DNA of 64,000 nt, taken from Rhodococcoides trifolii (GTDB lineage: Bacteria; Actinomycetota; Actinomycetes; Mycobacteriales; Mycobacteriaceae). Of the stretch, positions 9,405 through 18,541 are shown piece after piece (position 1 is the stretch's first letter; each line of letters starts with the position of its first letter). The stretch lies in NCBI RefSeq assembly GCF_014635345.1, contig NZ_BMCU01000002.1:1178001-1242000 (forward strand). The letters run 5' to 3'. Position numbers and translations under genes: made by a program. Under the pieces are notes generated by a model, which saw only the letters and a program-made list of their open reading frames with translations, had not been told where the DNA came from and searched no databases.

Positions 9405-9560
9405 AGGATCGGCCGTGAGCAGCGCAGAAGCCGGTGTGATTCCGGCGCGGTCGCGCCACTGTGACTCTCGTCGACGCAGGACTTGCGGAGACGCGGGAAG
9501 TCAGACCTGGGCCGCTCACCGCGAACGACCGACGGGGCGCGAAACCCCATGGGAGGCAGT
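9405..9560 (+). promoter_or_regulatory. Cobalamin (AdoCbl) riboswitch upstream of cobN
   Basis: The leader of cobN carries the cobalamin-aptamer core. CCGGTGTGATTCCGGCG at 9431-9447 is followed by the almost invariant CGCCACTGTGA ending at 9464. A shortened B12 box GGAAGTCAGACCTGG lies near 9496-9510. A small hairpin (GGGG...CCCC, 9534-9547) follows just before the Shine-Dalgarno GGGAGG at 9551 and the GTG start at 9565, so control is probably by hiding the ribosome site when B12 is plentiful. It regulates the cobaltochelatase gene; no equivalent was seen before cobG, cobK or the SDR-cobL run. Confidence 0.88.
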
Positions 9561-9564
9561 ACCT

Positions 9565-12500
9565 GTGATCTTGCTGATGTCCACCTCGGACACCGACCTC
9601 TCCAGCGCCAGGGCTTCGGGCGGCGATTACCGCCTGGCCAACCCGAATCGCATCAGCGTCACCGACGACCTCCCGGTGATGCTGGCCGAGGCCGACGTAG
9701 TAGTGCTGCGCATCCTCGGTGGTCGGCAGATGTGGTCCCGCGGTGTCGACGCAGTCCTGAAGTCGGGTGTTCGCCTGGTGATGCTCGGCGGTGAGCAAGC
9801 TCCCGACGCAGCGTTGATGGAACTGTCGACGGTTCCGGCCAACGTCGCCTCGGAAGCCCACAACTATCTCGCCGAGGGGGGCGCCACCAACCTCGCCCAG
9901 CTCGCGTTCTTCCTGTCGGACACCGTCCTGCTCACCGGTCACGGGTTCGAGCCGCCCGCGCACCTGCCCGTCTGGGGTCTGCTCGAGCGCAACGACGACG
10001 TATCGGGCCCTACGGTGGCCGTTCTCTACTACCGTGCGCAGCACCTCGCAGGAAACGTCGCCTACATCCACGCCCTGTGCGACGCCATCGCGGCGCACGG
10101 CGCACGGCCGCTTCCCATCTTCTGCGCGTCACTGCGCGCCGCCCCGCCCGAGCTGCTGGAGACGCTGCGCCAGGCGGACTCGATGGTGGTCACCGTTCTG
10201 GCCGCGGGCGGCACCAAGCCTGCGGGGGCGTCGGCGGGAGGCGACGACGAAGCGTGGGACGTCGCCGAACTGGCTGCCCTGAACGTGCCGATCCTGCAGG
10301 GCCTGTGCCTGACGAGCAGCCGCGCGACCTGGGCCTCGAACGACGACGGTATGACCCCGATCGACGTGGCGACGCAGGTTGCCGTGCCCGAATTCGACGG
10401 CCGCATCATCACGGTTCCGTTTTCCTTCAAGGAGATCGACTCCGAGGGTCTGAGCACCTACGTTCCCGATCCCGAGCGGTGTGCCCGCGTGGCCGGCATC
10501 GCGGTGCGGCACGCCCGCCTCCGCCACATCGAGCCGCAGGACAAGCGCGTGGTGCTGATGCTGTCGGCGTACCCCACCAAGCACGCGCGCATCGGCAACG
10601 CCGTGGGCCTCGACACCCCGGCCAGCACGATCCGACTGCTGACCGCGATGCGCGAAGCCGGGTACCGGATGGGCCCCGAGTTCGGGGACGACGCGGTTCC
10701 CGGTCTGGCGGCACAGGACGGTGACGCGCTGATCCACGCCTTGATCGCCGCGGGTGGTCAGGATCCCGACTGGCTCACTCAGGATCAGTTGGAGTCCAAC
10801 CCGATTCGTATCTCGGCGTCGCTGTACCGCGAGTGGTTCGCGACGTTGCCAGAGGATTTCCGCGATCGCGTCAACGATCATTGGGGTGAGGCACCGGGAT
10901 CGCTCTACGTCGATCGTTCGGCGGATCCCGAGGGTGAAATCGTCATCGCCGCATTGCAGTTCGAGAACGTACTGCTGATGGTGCAGCCGCCTCGCGGCTT
11001 CGGCGAGAACCCGATCGCGATCTACCACGACCCCAATCTGCCACCGAGCCACCACTATCTGGCGGCCTACCGCTGGGTGGCGGCACCGCGCGAACGCGGC
11101 GGATTCGGCGCCGATGCCGTCGTGCACCTGGGCAAGCACGGCAACCTGGAATGGCTGCCCGGCAAGACCCTGGCCATGTCGGCTTCGTGCGGAACCGATG
11201 CCGCGCTCGGTGACCTTCCCCTGATCTATCCGTTCCTCGTCAACGACCCGGGGGAGGGGACGCAGGCGAAACGCCGCGCGCACGCGACGCTCGTCGACCA
11301 CCTGATTCCGCCCATGGCGCGGGCCGAGAGCTACGGCGACATCACCCGGCTCGAGCAACTCCTCGACGAGCACTCGAACATCACGACCCTCGACCCGGTC
11401 AAACTGCCCGCGATCCGGCAGCAGATCTGGACGCTGATGACGGCGGCGCAGATGCACACCGACCTCGGACTCGAGGAGCGCCCCGCCGAAGAAGTGTTCG
11501 ACGACATGCTCTTGAATGTCGACGGCTGGCTGTGTGAGATCAAGGACGTCCAGATCCGCGACGGGTTGCACATTCTCGGGGAGGCTCCGCGTGGCGAGTC
11601 CGAGATCGACATGGTCCTCGCGATGCTTCGTGCTCGTCAGATGTGGGGCGGCGAACGTAGCGTGCCCGGTCTGCGAGAAGCGTTGGGGCTCAGCGAAGAC
11701 GGCGACGAAGTGCGAGAACGGGTCGACGAGATCGAGGTGCGCGCTCGGGGTCTGGTGGCCGCGATGGCGGCTGCGGACTGGTCCGTCGACGCCGTCCCGT
11801 CGGTGACCGCCGGACACGACGAGACGGTCGCCAAGATCATGGAATTCGCTGCGACCGAGGTAGTTCCGCGCCTGCGCCAGACGAACGGCGAAGTCGGCCG
11901 CATCCTGCACGCCCTCGGCGGCGGGTTCATTCCGGCCGGACCCAGCGGGTCACCGCTGCGCGGACTGATCAACGTTCTGCCCACCGGACGCAACTTCTAC
12001 TCGGTGGACCCCAAGGCAGTCCCGTCGCGACTCGCCTGGGAGACCGGTCAACTGATGGCCGACTCGTTGCTCGAGCGCTACCTGACCGATCACGGCGAGT
12101 ACCCGCAGTCGGTCGGCCTGTCGGTCTGGGGGACGAGCGCCATGCGCACGTCGGGCGACGACGTCGCCGAGGTGTTCGCACTCCTCGGGGTCCTGCCCGT
12201 GTGGGACGAGGCGTCTCGGCGCGTCGTCAAGCTCGAATCCATTCCGCTCGAGGAACTGGCCCGTCCGCGCATCGACGTGACCGTGCGTATCAGCGGCTTC
12301 TTCCGGGATGCGTTTCCGCACGTGCTGGCCATGCTCGACGACGCCGTCCGGATGGTCGCCGCCCTCGACGAGCCGTTCGAACAGAACTTCGTGCGCGCTC
12401 ACGCGCAGGCCGATCTGTCCGAGCACGGAGACGAACGACGCGCCACCACCCGCATCTTCGGCTCCAAGCCGGGTTCCTACGGCGCCGGACTGCTCCAGTT

Positions 12501-13167
12501 GATGGACAGCAAGAGTTGGCGCAGTGACGAGGACCTCGCCGAGGTCTACACGACGTGGGGTGGGTTCGCCTACGGACGCGGACTCGACGGCATTCCGGCG
12601 GCCGACGACATGCGCACCGCGTACCGCCGGATTGCAGTGGCAGCCAAGAACACCGACACCCGCGAACACGACATCGCCGACTCCGACGACTACTTCCAGT
12701 ACCACGGCGGCATGGTCGCGACCGTGCGCGCTCTGACCGGCTCGTCACCCGAGGCGTACATCGGTGACAGCACCCGCCCCGAGTCGGTGCGCACGCGCAC
12801 CCTGGCCGAGGAGACGGCGCGGGTATTTCGTGCGCGAGTGATCAACCCGCGGTGGCTCACCGCGATGCGACGCCACGGCTACAAGGGTGCGTTCGAGATG
12901 GCGGCGACGGTCGACTACCTGTTCGGCTACGACGCCACGACGGGTGTGGTCCAGGACTGGATGTACGAAAAGCTCACCGAGACATACGTGTTGGACGAAG
13001 AGAACCGCAAGTTCATGACGACGTCCAACCCGTGGGCACTGCACGGGATCTCCGAACGACTGCTCGAAGCGGTCGAGCGGGGGCTGTGGGCCGAACCGGA
13101 CCCACAGCTGCTGGCGGAACTGAAGTCGGCGTACCTCGAATCGGAAGGTGACCTCGAAGGCGCCTGA
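9565..13167 (+). CDS. cobN: Aerobic cobaltochelatase large subunit CobN
   Basis: 1200 aa ATP-dependent chelatase subunit that inserts Co2+ into hydrogenobyrinic acid a,c-diamide together with CobS and CobT, which are not in this window. The protein starts ILLMSTSDTDLSSARASG, the standard CobN opening, and keeps conserved blocks such as VVHLGKHGNLEWLPGK, GTQAKRRAHA, NFYSVDPKAVPS and RIFGSKPGSYGAGLL. The GTG start at 9565 has an SD GGGAGG 8 bases upstream and follows the riboswitch; an earlier in-frame ATG at 9382 would translate through the aptamer and is rejected. Length agrees with the family. Confidence 0.96.
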   Translation: MILLMSTSDTDLSSARASGGDYRLANPNRISVTDDLPVMLAEADVVVLRILGGRQMWSRGVDAVLKSGVRLVMLGGEQAPDAALMELSTVPANVASEAHNYLAEGGATNLAQLAFFLSDTVLLTGHGFEPPAHLPVWGLLERNDDVSGPTVAVLYYRAQHLAGNVAYIHALCDAIAAHGARPLPIFCASLRAAPPELLETLRQADSMVVTVLAAGGTKPAGASAGGDDEAWDVAELAALNVPILQGLCLTSSRATWASNDDGMTPIDVATQVAVPEFDGRIITVPFSFKEIDSEGLSTYVPDPERCARVAGIAVRHARLRHIEPQDKRVVLMLSAYPTKHARIGNAVGLDTPASTIRLLTAMREAGYRMGPEFGDDAVPGLAAQDGDALIHALIAAGGQDPDWLTQDQLESNPIRISASLYREWFATLPEDFRDRVNDHWGEAPGSLYVDRSADPEGEIVIAALQFENVLLMVQPPRGFGENPIAIYHDPNLPPSHHYLAAYRWVAAPRERGGFGADAVVHLGKHGNLEWLPGKTLAMSASCGTDAALGDLPLIYPFLVNDPGEGTQAKRRAHATLVDHLIPPMARAESYGDITRLEQLLDEHSNITTLDPVKLPAIRQQIWTLMTAAQMHTDLGLEERPAEEVFDDMLLNVDGWLCEIKDVQIRDGLHILGEAPRGESEIDMVLAMLRARQMWGGERSVPGLREALGLSEDGDEVRERVDEIEVRARGLVAAMAAADWSVDAVPSVTAGHDETVAKIMEFAATEVVPRLRQTNGEVGRILHALGGGFIPAGPSGSPLRGLINVLPTGRNFYSVDPKAVPSRLAWETGQLMADSLLERYLTDHGEYPQSVGLSVWGTSAMRTSGDDVAEVFALLGVLPVWDEASRRVVKLESIPLEELARPRIDVTVRISGFFRDAFPHVLAMLDDAVRMVAALDEPFEQNFVRAHAQADLSEHGDERRATTRIFGSKPGSYGAGLLQLMDSKSWRSDEDLAEVYTTWGGFAYGRGLDGIPAADDMRTAYRRIAVAAKNTDTREHDIADSDDYFQYHGGMVATVRALTGSSPEAYIGDSTRPESVRTRTLAEETARVFRARVINPRWLTAMRRHGYKGAFEMAATVDYLFGYDATTGVVQDWMYEKLTETYVLDEENRKFMTTSNPWALHGISERLLEAVERGLWAEPDPQLLAELKSAYLESEGDLEGA

Positions 13168-13184
13168 GCCCTACGCTGGTCAGC

Positions 13185-13571
13185 ATGACGAACCCGTTCG
13201 GAGACATCGGTACCGCGAAGTACGTCCAGCTGACCACGTTCACCAAGGACGGCACCCCCAAGCCGACGCCCATCTGGGCCGCGCTGGACAAGGGGGAGTT
13301 GCTGATGTGGACGCAAGCGAAGTCGTGGAAGGTCAAGCGCATCAAGAACACCCCGCGCGTCACCCTCGCGACGTGCGACCGAGCCGGCAAGAACGTCGGA
13401 CCCACACAGGAAGCGACCGCCCGCATCCTCGACGACGCAGGAACCGCACGTACTCGCAAGGCCGTCATCGCCAAGTACGGCATCACCGGACGGTTCGCGG
13501 TCACGGCGAGTCAGCTGTTCAAGGGCAAGTCCAGCACGATCGGGATCGCAGTCACCCCCACCCCGTCGTGA
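13185..13571 (+). CDS. PPOX-class F420-dependent enzyme (Rv2061-like)
   Basis: 128 aa FDOR/PPOX split-barrel protein. The TIGR03666-type pattern is present: GTAKYVQLTTFTKDGTPKPT, PIWAALDKGELLMWT, SWKVKRIKNTPRVTLATCD and a C-terminal YGITGRF. It probably binds F420 (or a flavin or heme) and reduces an unknown substrate. It begins 17 bp after cobN and is presumably co-transcribed, so it would also fall under the cobalamin riboswitch transcript. The same neighbour is found next to cobN in M. tuberculosis (from memory). Confidence 0.85.
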   Translation: MTNPFGDIGTAKYVQLTTFTKDGTPKPTPIWAALDKGELLMWTQAKSWKVKRIKNTPRVTLATCDRAGKNVGPTQEATARILDDAGTARTRKAVIAKYGITGRFAVTASQLFKGKSSTIGIAVTPTPS

Positions 13572-13600
13572 GCAGAAAAGTACCCCGGAAGGTATCAAAA

Positions 13601-13632
13601 GGCGCACAGGCAGCGGAGCTGCCTACTGCGCC
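13601..13632. terminator. Hairpin between convergent genes
   Basis: A nested inverted repeat: outer arms GGCGCA and TGCGCC (13601-13606, 13627-13632) and inner arms AGGCAG and CTGCCT (13608-13613, 13619-13624). It lies between the convergent F420 enzyme and tldE genes and overlaps the last codons of tldE. It has no U-run on either strand, so a bidirectional terminator is likely but not proven. Confidence 0.5.
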
Positions 13633-14993
13633 TTGCTCACCGACGACATGTGGAAATCGGGGATCCGTAGCGCCGGCATCGCCGTGCGCGTGAACCAGTC
13701 CTTCCACTCGCGCGGCAACGTCGGCGCGGTCACGCCCGCTTCGGTGGCACGCCGGAGCAGGTCCAACGGGCTCTCGTTGAACCGAAAGTTGTTGACGGCG
13801 CCGGTCACTCGGCCGTCCTCGACCAGATAGACCCCGTCTCGGGTCAGTCCGGTCAGCAACAGGGTCGTCGGGTCCACCTCGCGGATGTACCACAGTGTGG
13901 TCAACAGCAACCCGCGCTCGGTGCGCGCCACCATGTCGTCGATCGTCGCGTTCGACCCACCGGTCATGACGAGGTTCTCACCGGGAACGGCAACCGGCGC
14001 ATCGAATTCCGCGGCCGCGGCACGTGGGTAGGCGAGCGAGTTCACGACGCCGTCGCGAACCCAGTCCACCCGCTCGGCCGTCATTCCGTTGTCGAACACC
14101 GACACCGCATCGCTGGACGACCCCGCGACGACGAACGGCGAGTACTCGAGCCCGGCCGCCGACGGGTCGCAGAAGAGCGTGAGCGGAAGCGTTCCCAGTC
14201 GCTCCCCGACGCGCGTACCGCCCGGCTTCGACAGCGCCGTGCGACCCTCCTGAGCGCCGCGCCCATCCATCGTCCACATCAGGTAGATCATGAGATCGGC
14301 GACGGTGGACGGCGGCAACAGCGTCTCGTACCGGCCCGCGGGCAGTTCGATCGTGCGCGCAGCCCAATCGAGTCGGCGCGAGATCTCGCCGAGCAACGAC
14401 GCCACGGAGACGTCGGCGAAGTCGCGCGTCCCGGTCCCCGCCCAGGCGCTGGCGCCGTTCAGACCACCGCGCTTGCCGTTGATCTCGATGGACCCGACCG
14501 GTTCGACGAACCTGCGGCGCAACCCCGTGGTGGTACCGAGCCACGTGGTGGTGACGTGATGAGTGGCGAACCCGTACAACGCGTCGGCGCCGTCGAACCC
14601 CACCCCGAGGTCGTCGGTGACGCGCCCGAAGACGTCCACGCCCGTCGCGGCCGCGACGTCTCCCCAGTCCGACCCGGCGCCGGCACCGTCGATCAGGGGC
14701 ATGGCATCGTCTGCTGGTTCTGCACTGCGTGCAGCGTCCTCGGCGGCGGCCACCACGGCAGCGATGTCGTCCGGATCGACGCTGGTCGACGCGACCGTGC
14801 CGACGCGAGTGTCGGCACCGTCGCGCACGATCGCGATCACGATCCACGAGCGGGTGACGGACACCCCGTTGGTGGTCATCGAGTTTCCGGCCCACCGCAG
14901 CGACGCCTCGGTCGCGTCCGTCGCAATGACGACGGCGTCGGAGACGGTGGTGAGAGCCAGTGCCTTCTCGACCAGTTCGTGTGCCGCGATCAT
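13623..14993 (-). CDS. TldE/PmbA-family metalloprotease subunit
   Basis: 456 aa member of the TldD/PmbA family. TldE (PmbA) is the non-catalytic partner: no HExxxH is present, and the protein carries the family glycine-rich C-terminal half (NLVMTGGSNATIDDMVARTERGLLLTTLWYIREVDPTTLLLTGLTRDGVYLVEDG). In other bacteria the TldD-TldE heterodimer degrades unfolded peptides or processes RiPP precursors. The ATG at 14993 overlaps the tldD stop by 4 bp, which fits equal production of the two subunits. No RiPP precursor was recognised nearby, so a general peptidase role is more likely. Confidence 0.9.
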   Translation of the reverse strand: MIAAHELVEKALALTTVSDAVVIATDATEASLRWAGNSMTTNGVSVTRSWIVIAIVRDGADTRVGTVASTSVDPDDIAAVVAAAEDAARSAEPADDAMPLIDGAGAGSDWGDVAAATGVDVFGRVTDDLGVGFDGADALYGFATHHVTTTWLGTTTGLRRRFVEPVGSIEINGKRGGLNGASAWAGTGTRDFADVSVASLLGEISRRLDWAARTIELPAGRYETLLPPSTVADLMIYLMWTMDGRGAQEGRTALSKPGGTRVGERLGTLPLTLFCDPSAAGLEYSPFVVAGSSSDAVSVFDNGMTAERVDWVRDGVVNSLAYPRAAAAEFDAPVAVPGENLVMTGGSNATIDDMVARTERGLLLTTLWYIREVDPTTLLLTGLTRDGVYLVEDGRVTGAVNNFRFNESPLDLLRRATEAGVTAPTLPREWKDWFTRTAMPALRIPDFHMSSVSKAQ

Positions 14994-16543
14994 GCGCCCG
15001 CCTCCGTGCGTGTGTTCAGGACGTTGACCCCACGGAAGAGCGCAGCCGGGCACCCGTGGCTCACCGCTGCGACCTGTCCCGGTTGGGCTTTCCCGCAGTT
15101 GAACGCGCCGCCGAGGCGCCACGTCGACGGGCCGCCGACGGCTTCCATCGAGCCCCAGAAGTCCGTGGTGGTGGCCTGGTAGGCGACATCGCGCACCTGA
15201 CCCGCGAGCGCACCGTTCTCGATCTTGAAGAAGCGCTGCCCGGTGAACTGAAAGTTGTAGCGCTGCATGTCGATGGACCACGACTTGTCACCGACGACGT
15301 ACAGCCCGTTCTCGACGCGGGAGATCAGATCCTCGGTGGTCGTGTCCGTGACCGGGTCGGGCTGCAGCGAGACGTTGGCCATTCTCTGAATCGGCACGTG
15401 GTGCGGCGAGTCGGCGTAGGCGCAACCGTTCGATCGGGGCAGCCCGAGTCGGGGCGCGAACACTCGATCGAGTTGATACCCCACCAGCACACCGTCACGA
15501 ACGAGGTCCCATTTCTGGGCCGCGACACCGTCGTCGTCCCAGCCGATCGACGACAAGCCGTGCGGTTCGGTGCGATCCGCGGTCACGTGCATGACGGGCG
15601 TCCCGTACTGCAAGGTGCCCAGCTGGTCCGGTGTGGCGAACGAGGTGCCGGCGTACGCCGCCTCGTACCCGATCGCGCGGTCGTATTCGGTTGCGTGACC
15701 GATGGATTCGTGAATGGTGAGCCACAGGTTGGTCGGATCGATGACCAGGTCCATCGGGCCGGCGACCACCGGTGGAGCCTTCACCTTCTCAGCCAGCCAC
15801 CCGGGGATTCGGGCGAGCTCGTCGTCCCAGTCCCACCCGCCTTCGGGGCCGTTCTCGGTGCCCACCAGGTACTCCCACCCGCGGCCGACCGGGGGAGCGA
15901 GCGTACGCATCGATTCGAAGGTTCCTGCCGCCGAGTCGACAGCGGTGGCCTCGATCTGTGGGTGGAGCCGCACTCGTTGCTGCGTGAGCGTGGACCCCGC
16001 CATGTCGGCGTAGAACGTCTGTTCCTTGACCTGCAGCACCGACGCCGTGACATGGTCGACGCCGTCGGAGGCGGACAGGCGTGACGAGAACTCGCTCAGC
16101 AGTGCAATCTTGTGCGGAGTCGGCACGTCGAACGGATCGACGGCGTACTCGGACACCCACGTGACGTCGTCGTAGACGGGCTCGGGAGCCAGCACGACCT
16201 GCTCTCGGTTGAGCAGGCGAAGGGCGTGCGCCACCTGTACCGCGCGGTGTGCCGTCTCGATCGCCACGTCGACTCCGAGTTCGGCGTGAGAGGCGAAACC
16301 CCAGGTCCCGTCGACGACGACACGGACCGCCACCCCCAGTTCGACGCCCTCCACCGACGACTGGACCGTCCCGTCACGCAGACGGAGCGACTGCGACCGG
16401 ATGCGATGCACTCGAAGGTCGGCGTGCGTGGCCCCGGCGGCCCGCGCCGCGGTCAGAGCTGCTTCGGCCAACACGCGGAGCGGCAGGGCGAGAAAATCCG
16501 CATCGACGGACCTCTGCGGTGAGTTCGTGGTCACCGCGCTCAC
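14990..16543 (-). CDS. tldD: TldD family metalloprotease, catalytic subunit
   Basis: 517 aa zinc peptidase of family M103. The HExxxH zinc motif is HESIGHATEYDR, with its first histidine at about residue 278. Near the C-terminus is the family signature GGAFNCGKAQPGQ followed by AAVSHGCP. The protein forms the active subunit of the TldD-TldE complex encoded in the same two-gene operon. The first residues (MSAVTTNSPQ) are probably disordered, and similarity begins around residue 20. The gene is separated by one base from the convergent-free neighbour at 16545, so the permease upstream may be in the same transcript. Confidence 0.92.
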   Translation of the reverse strand: MSAVTTNSPQRSVDADFLALPLRVLAEAALTAARAAGATHADLRVHRIRSQSLRLRDGTVQSSVEGVELGVAVRVVVDGTWGFASHAELGVDVAIETAHRAVQVAHALRLLNREQVVLAPEPVYDDVTWVSEYAVDPFDVPTPHKIALLSEFSSRLSASDGVDHVTASVLQVKEQTFYADMAGSTLTQQRVRLHPQIEATAVDSAAGTFESMRTLAPPVGRGWEYLVGTENGPEGGWDWDDELARIPGWLAEKVKAPPVVAGPMDLVIDPTNLWLTIHESIGHATEYDRAIGYEAAYAGTSFATPDQLGTLQYGTPVMHVTADRTEPHGLSSIGWDDDGVAAQKWDLVRDGVLVGYQLDRVFAPRLGLPRSNGCAYADSPHHVPIQRMANVSLQPDPVTDTTTEDLISRVENGLYVVGDKSWSIDMQRYNFQFTGQRFFKIENGALAGQVRDVAYQATTTDFWGSMEAVGGPSTWRLGGAFNCGKAQPGQVAAVSHGCPAALFRGVNVLNTRTEAGA

Positions 16544-16544
16544 G

Positions 16545-17312
16545 CTAGCCGAACTGCTGCCATCCCAACCGGACGACGAGCGCGAGTACCACCACCAGCA
16601 ACACGATTCGTACGAACCCGGACCCCTTCGTCAGCGCCATCCGAGAGCCGACGACGGCGCCCGCGACGTTGGCGACGGCCATGGCGAGTCCGAGAAGCCA
16701 CAGGACGTTGCCGGTGGACGCGAAGAAGATCAGTGCACCGAGGTTCGACCCCAGGTTCAGCACCTTCGCCATCGCTGCGCTGCGGACGAATTCGGTTCCG
16801 AGCAGGGCAGCGAAGGTGATGATCAGAAAGGTGCCGGTACCGGGTCCGAACAAGCCGTCGTAGAAGCCGATCACGACGGCGGCCGCCAGCACCACCGTCA
16901 CCAGGCGCCGAGCCGTGGCGGGAGGGGCGTCGGTCACCGCGCCGATGTTCGGACGCAGGGTCACGATCAGTGCCACACCGACCAGGACGACGAGGATCAC
17001 GGGGACGAACACGTCCTTGTCGATCAGCGACACCGTCGCCGCGCCGAGAGAGGAGGCGCACGCCGCCGCGATCCCGGCGGGAACCAGGAGCCGCCAGTTC
17101 ATCGACAGTCTGCGTGCGAACGTGACGACTGCGGCAGACGTTCCCGCAACCGCGGCGAGTTTGTTCGTGGCGAGCGCCGTCTGGGGAGTCAAGGTCGGCG
17201 CGACGAGGAAGAGGGCCGGAATCAGAATCAGCCCTCCTCCGCCGACCACGGCATCGACCCACCCCGCGGCCAGGGCAGCCACCAGCAGAATCGACCAGTC
17301 GGCAGCACCCAT
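16545..17312 (-). CDS. TSUP family (TauE/SafE) membrane permease
   Basis: 255 aa polytopic inner-membrane protein with about eight hydrophobic segments. It has the internal two-fold repeat of TauE/SafE proteins: AGWVDAVVGGGGLILIPAL in the first half and GFYDGLFGPGTGTFLIITF in the second. The family exports organosulfur compounds, sulfite or related anions; the substrate here cannot be told. It ends one base before the tldD start and is likely co-transcribed with tldD-tldE. On the other side it is divergent from the histidine kinase, with 41 bp between the start codons. Confidence 0.88.
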   Translation of the reverse strand: MGAADWSILLVAALAAGWVDAVVGGGGLILIPALFLVAPTLTPQTALATNKLAAVAGTSAAVVTFARRLSMNWRLLVPAGIAAACASSLGAATVSLIDKDVFVPVILVVLVGVALIVTLRPNIGAVTDAPPATARRLVTVVLAAAVVIGFYDGLFGPGTGTFLIITFAALLGTEFVRSAAMAKVLNLGSNLGALIFFASTGNVLWLLGLAMAVANVAGAVVGSRMALTKGSGFVRIVLLVVVLALVVRLGWQQFG

Positions 17313-17353
17313 GACATCAGTGGATCACAGCACCATCCGAATAGGGTGGCACC

Positions 17354-18517
17354 ATGCGTGCGCTCAGCCTGTGGCTTCGGCAACAGCCGTTCGTCGCCGA
17401 TTGCGCCCTCGCCGCGCTGCTGTTCGCGCTGGAAGTCATCGGAACGGTCAACGCAGACAACACGATTGCGTACCTGCTCGTCGGGATCGCGGTCTGCGCA
17501 CCGGTTCCGTGGCGTCGCCGGCTACCGCTGGCCTCGGCATGGGCTGCGCTGACCATGGCGCCGATCGCGGCGCTCGTGTCCTATGCGGTCGGTGACGACA
17601 CCACTCACCTCGGCCTGCTGAGTACGGTCGTGGCGCTCTACACCCTGGTCGCGTACGTCGGCCGCGGACCCGGTGCGATCTATCTGCTCGTCTTGGTGGC
17701 CACCGACGTCTTCTCCACCCTGTTGCTCGACCAACCACTGTTCGAGAACTTGGGCGTCGTGTTCCTCGTCTACTCGCTGGCGTGGATCTCGGCGGAATTC
17801 AATGGCGCCCGTCGCGCCTACGACCGAGAAGTCGAGGCGCGACTGTCGGTGGCCGAGGACGAGCGGGACCGTCGTGCCGTCGAAGCCGTTGCGGCAGAAC
17901 GCACCCGAATCGCGCGCGAACTGCACGACGTCGTCGCGCACGCCGTGAGCGTGATGATCGTTCAGGCCGACGGTGCGTCGTACACGCTCCGCCGAGATCC
18001 GGATCGGGCCGAGGCAGCGCTCGGCAACATCTCCGCAACCGGCCGCCAGGCGCTGTCGGAGTTGCGTCGCACCGTGGCGCTCCTCCGCACCGAGAGCCCC
18101 GACGACGTCGTTCCGCAGTACGGCACTGCGGCGCTCGCGAAGATCGTGGAGACGATGCGCAGCGCCGGCCTGGCCGTTCAGCTCGAGCAGAGCGGAGACA
18201 TCGACGACATCGCACCCGCCGTCGCCCTCGGGATACACCGACTCGTTCAGGAATCGCTCACCAACGTCCTCCGCCACGCGGGTGCGTCACCGCGAGCCAG
18301 GGTCACCGTGCGGCGCCGAGCGCACGACGTACTCGTCGAGATCGTGGACAACGGATCGGGTGCCGGTCCGGTGACCTCGACGGGAGGCGGGACCGGAAAC
18401 GGAGTGCTCGGTATGCGGGAGCGGGTGACCGTCCTGGGTGGTGATCTCACCGTCGGACGACGACGGGACGGAACCTGGGCCGTGCGAGCCGAGCTGCCGC
18501 TCGAACTCGATTCGTGA
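17354..18517 (+). CDS. NarL-type sensor histidine kinase
   Basis: 387 aa sensor kinase. Four to five hydrophobic segments fill residues 10-150, with no extended extracellular sensor domain, which suggests sensing within or close to the membrane (intramembrane-sensing type). A short helix leads to the HisKA_3 dimerisation box ERTRIARELHDVVAHAVSVM with the phospho-acceptor His at about 191. The HATPase_c domain has N-box LVQESLTNVLRHA and G-box GNGVLGMRERV. The next gene, 24 bp downstream, encodes its response regulator. The signal and regulon are unknown. Confidence 0.92.
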   Translation: MRALSLWLRQQPFVADCALAALLFALEVIGTVNADNTIAYLLVGIAVCAPVPWRRRLPLASAWAALTMAPIAALVSYAVGDDTTHLGLLSTVVALYTLVAYVGRGPGAIYLLVLVATDVFSTLLLDQPLFENLGVVFLVYSLAWISAEFNGARRAYDREVEARLSVAEDERDRRAVEAVAAERTRIARELHDVVAHAVSVMIVQADGASYTLRRDPDRAEAALGNISATGRQALSELRRTVALLRTESPDDVVPQYGTAALAKIVETMRSAGLAVQLEQSGDIDDIAPAVALGIHRLVQESLTNVLRHAGASPRARVTVRRRAHDVLVEIVDNGSGAGPVTSTGGGTGNGVLGMRERVTVLGGDLTVGRRRDGTWAVRAELPLELDS

Positions 18518-18541
18518 CCTCGTGCACGATAGGTTCTGGCC

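Noticed and set aside
10129..11910. 593-codon reverse-strand open frame inside cobN
   Set aside because: No family resemblance, and it lies wholly antisense to conserved CobN blocks.
13623..16543. TldD/TldE as RiPP-processing enzymes of a new peptide cluster
   Set aside because: No short precursor-like gene or modifying enzyme was found beside them; the pair is common as a housekeeping protease.
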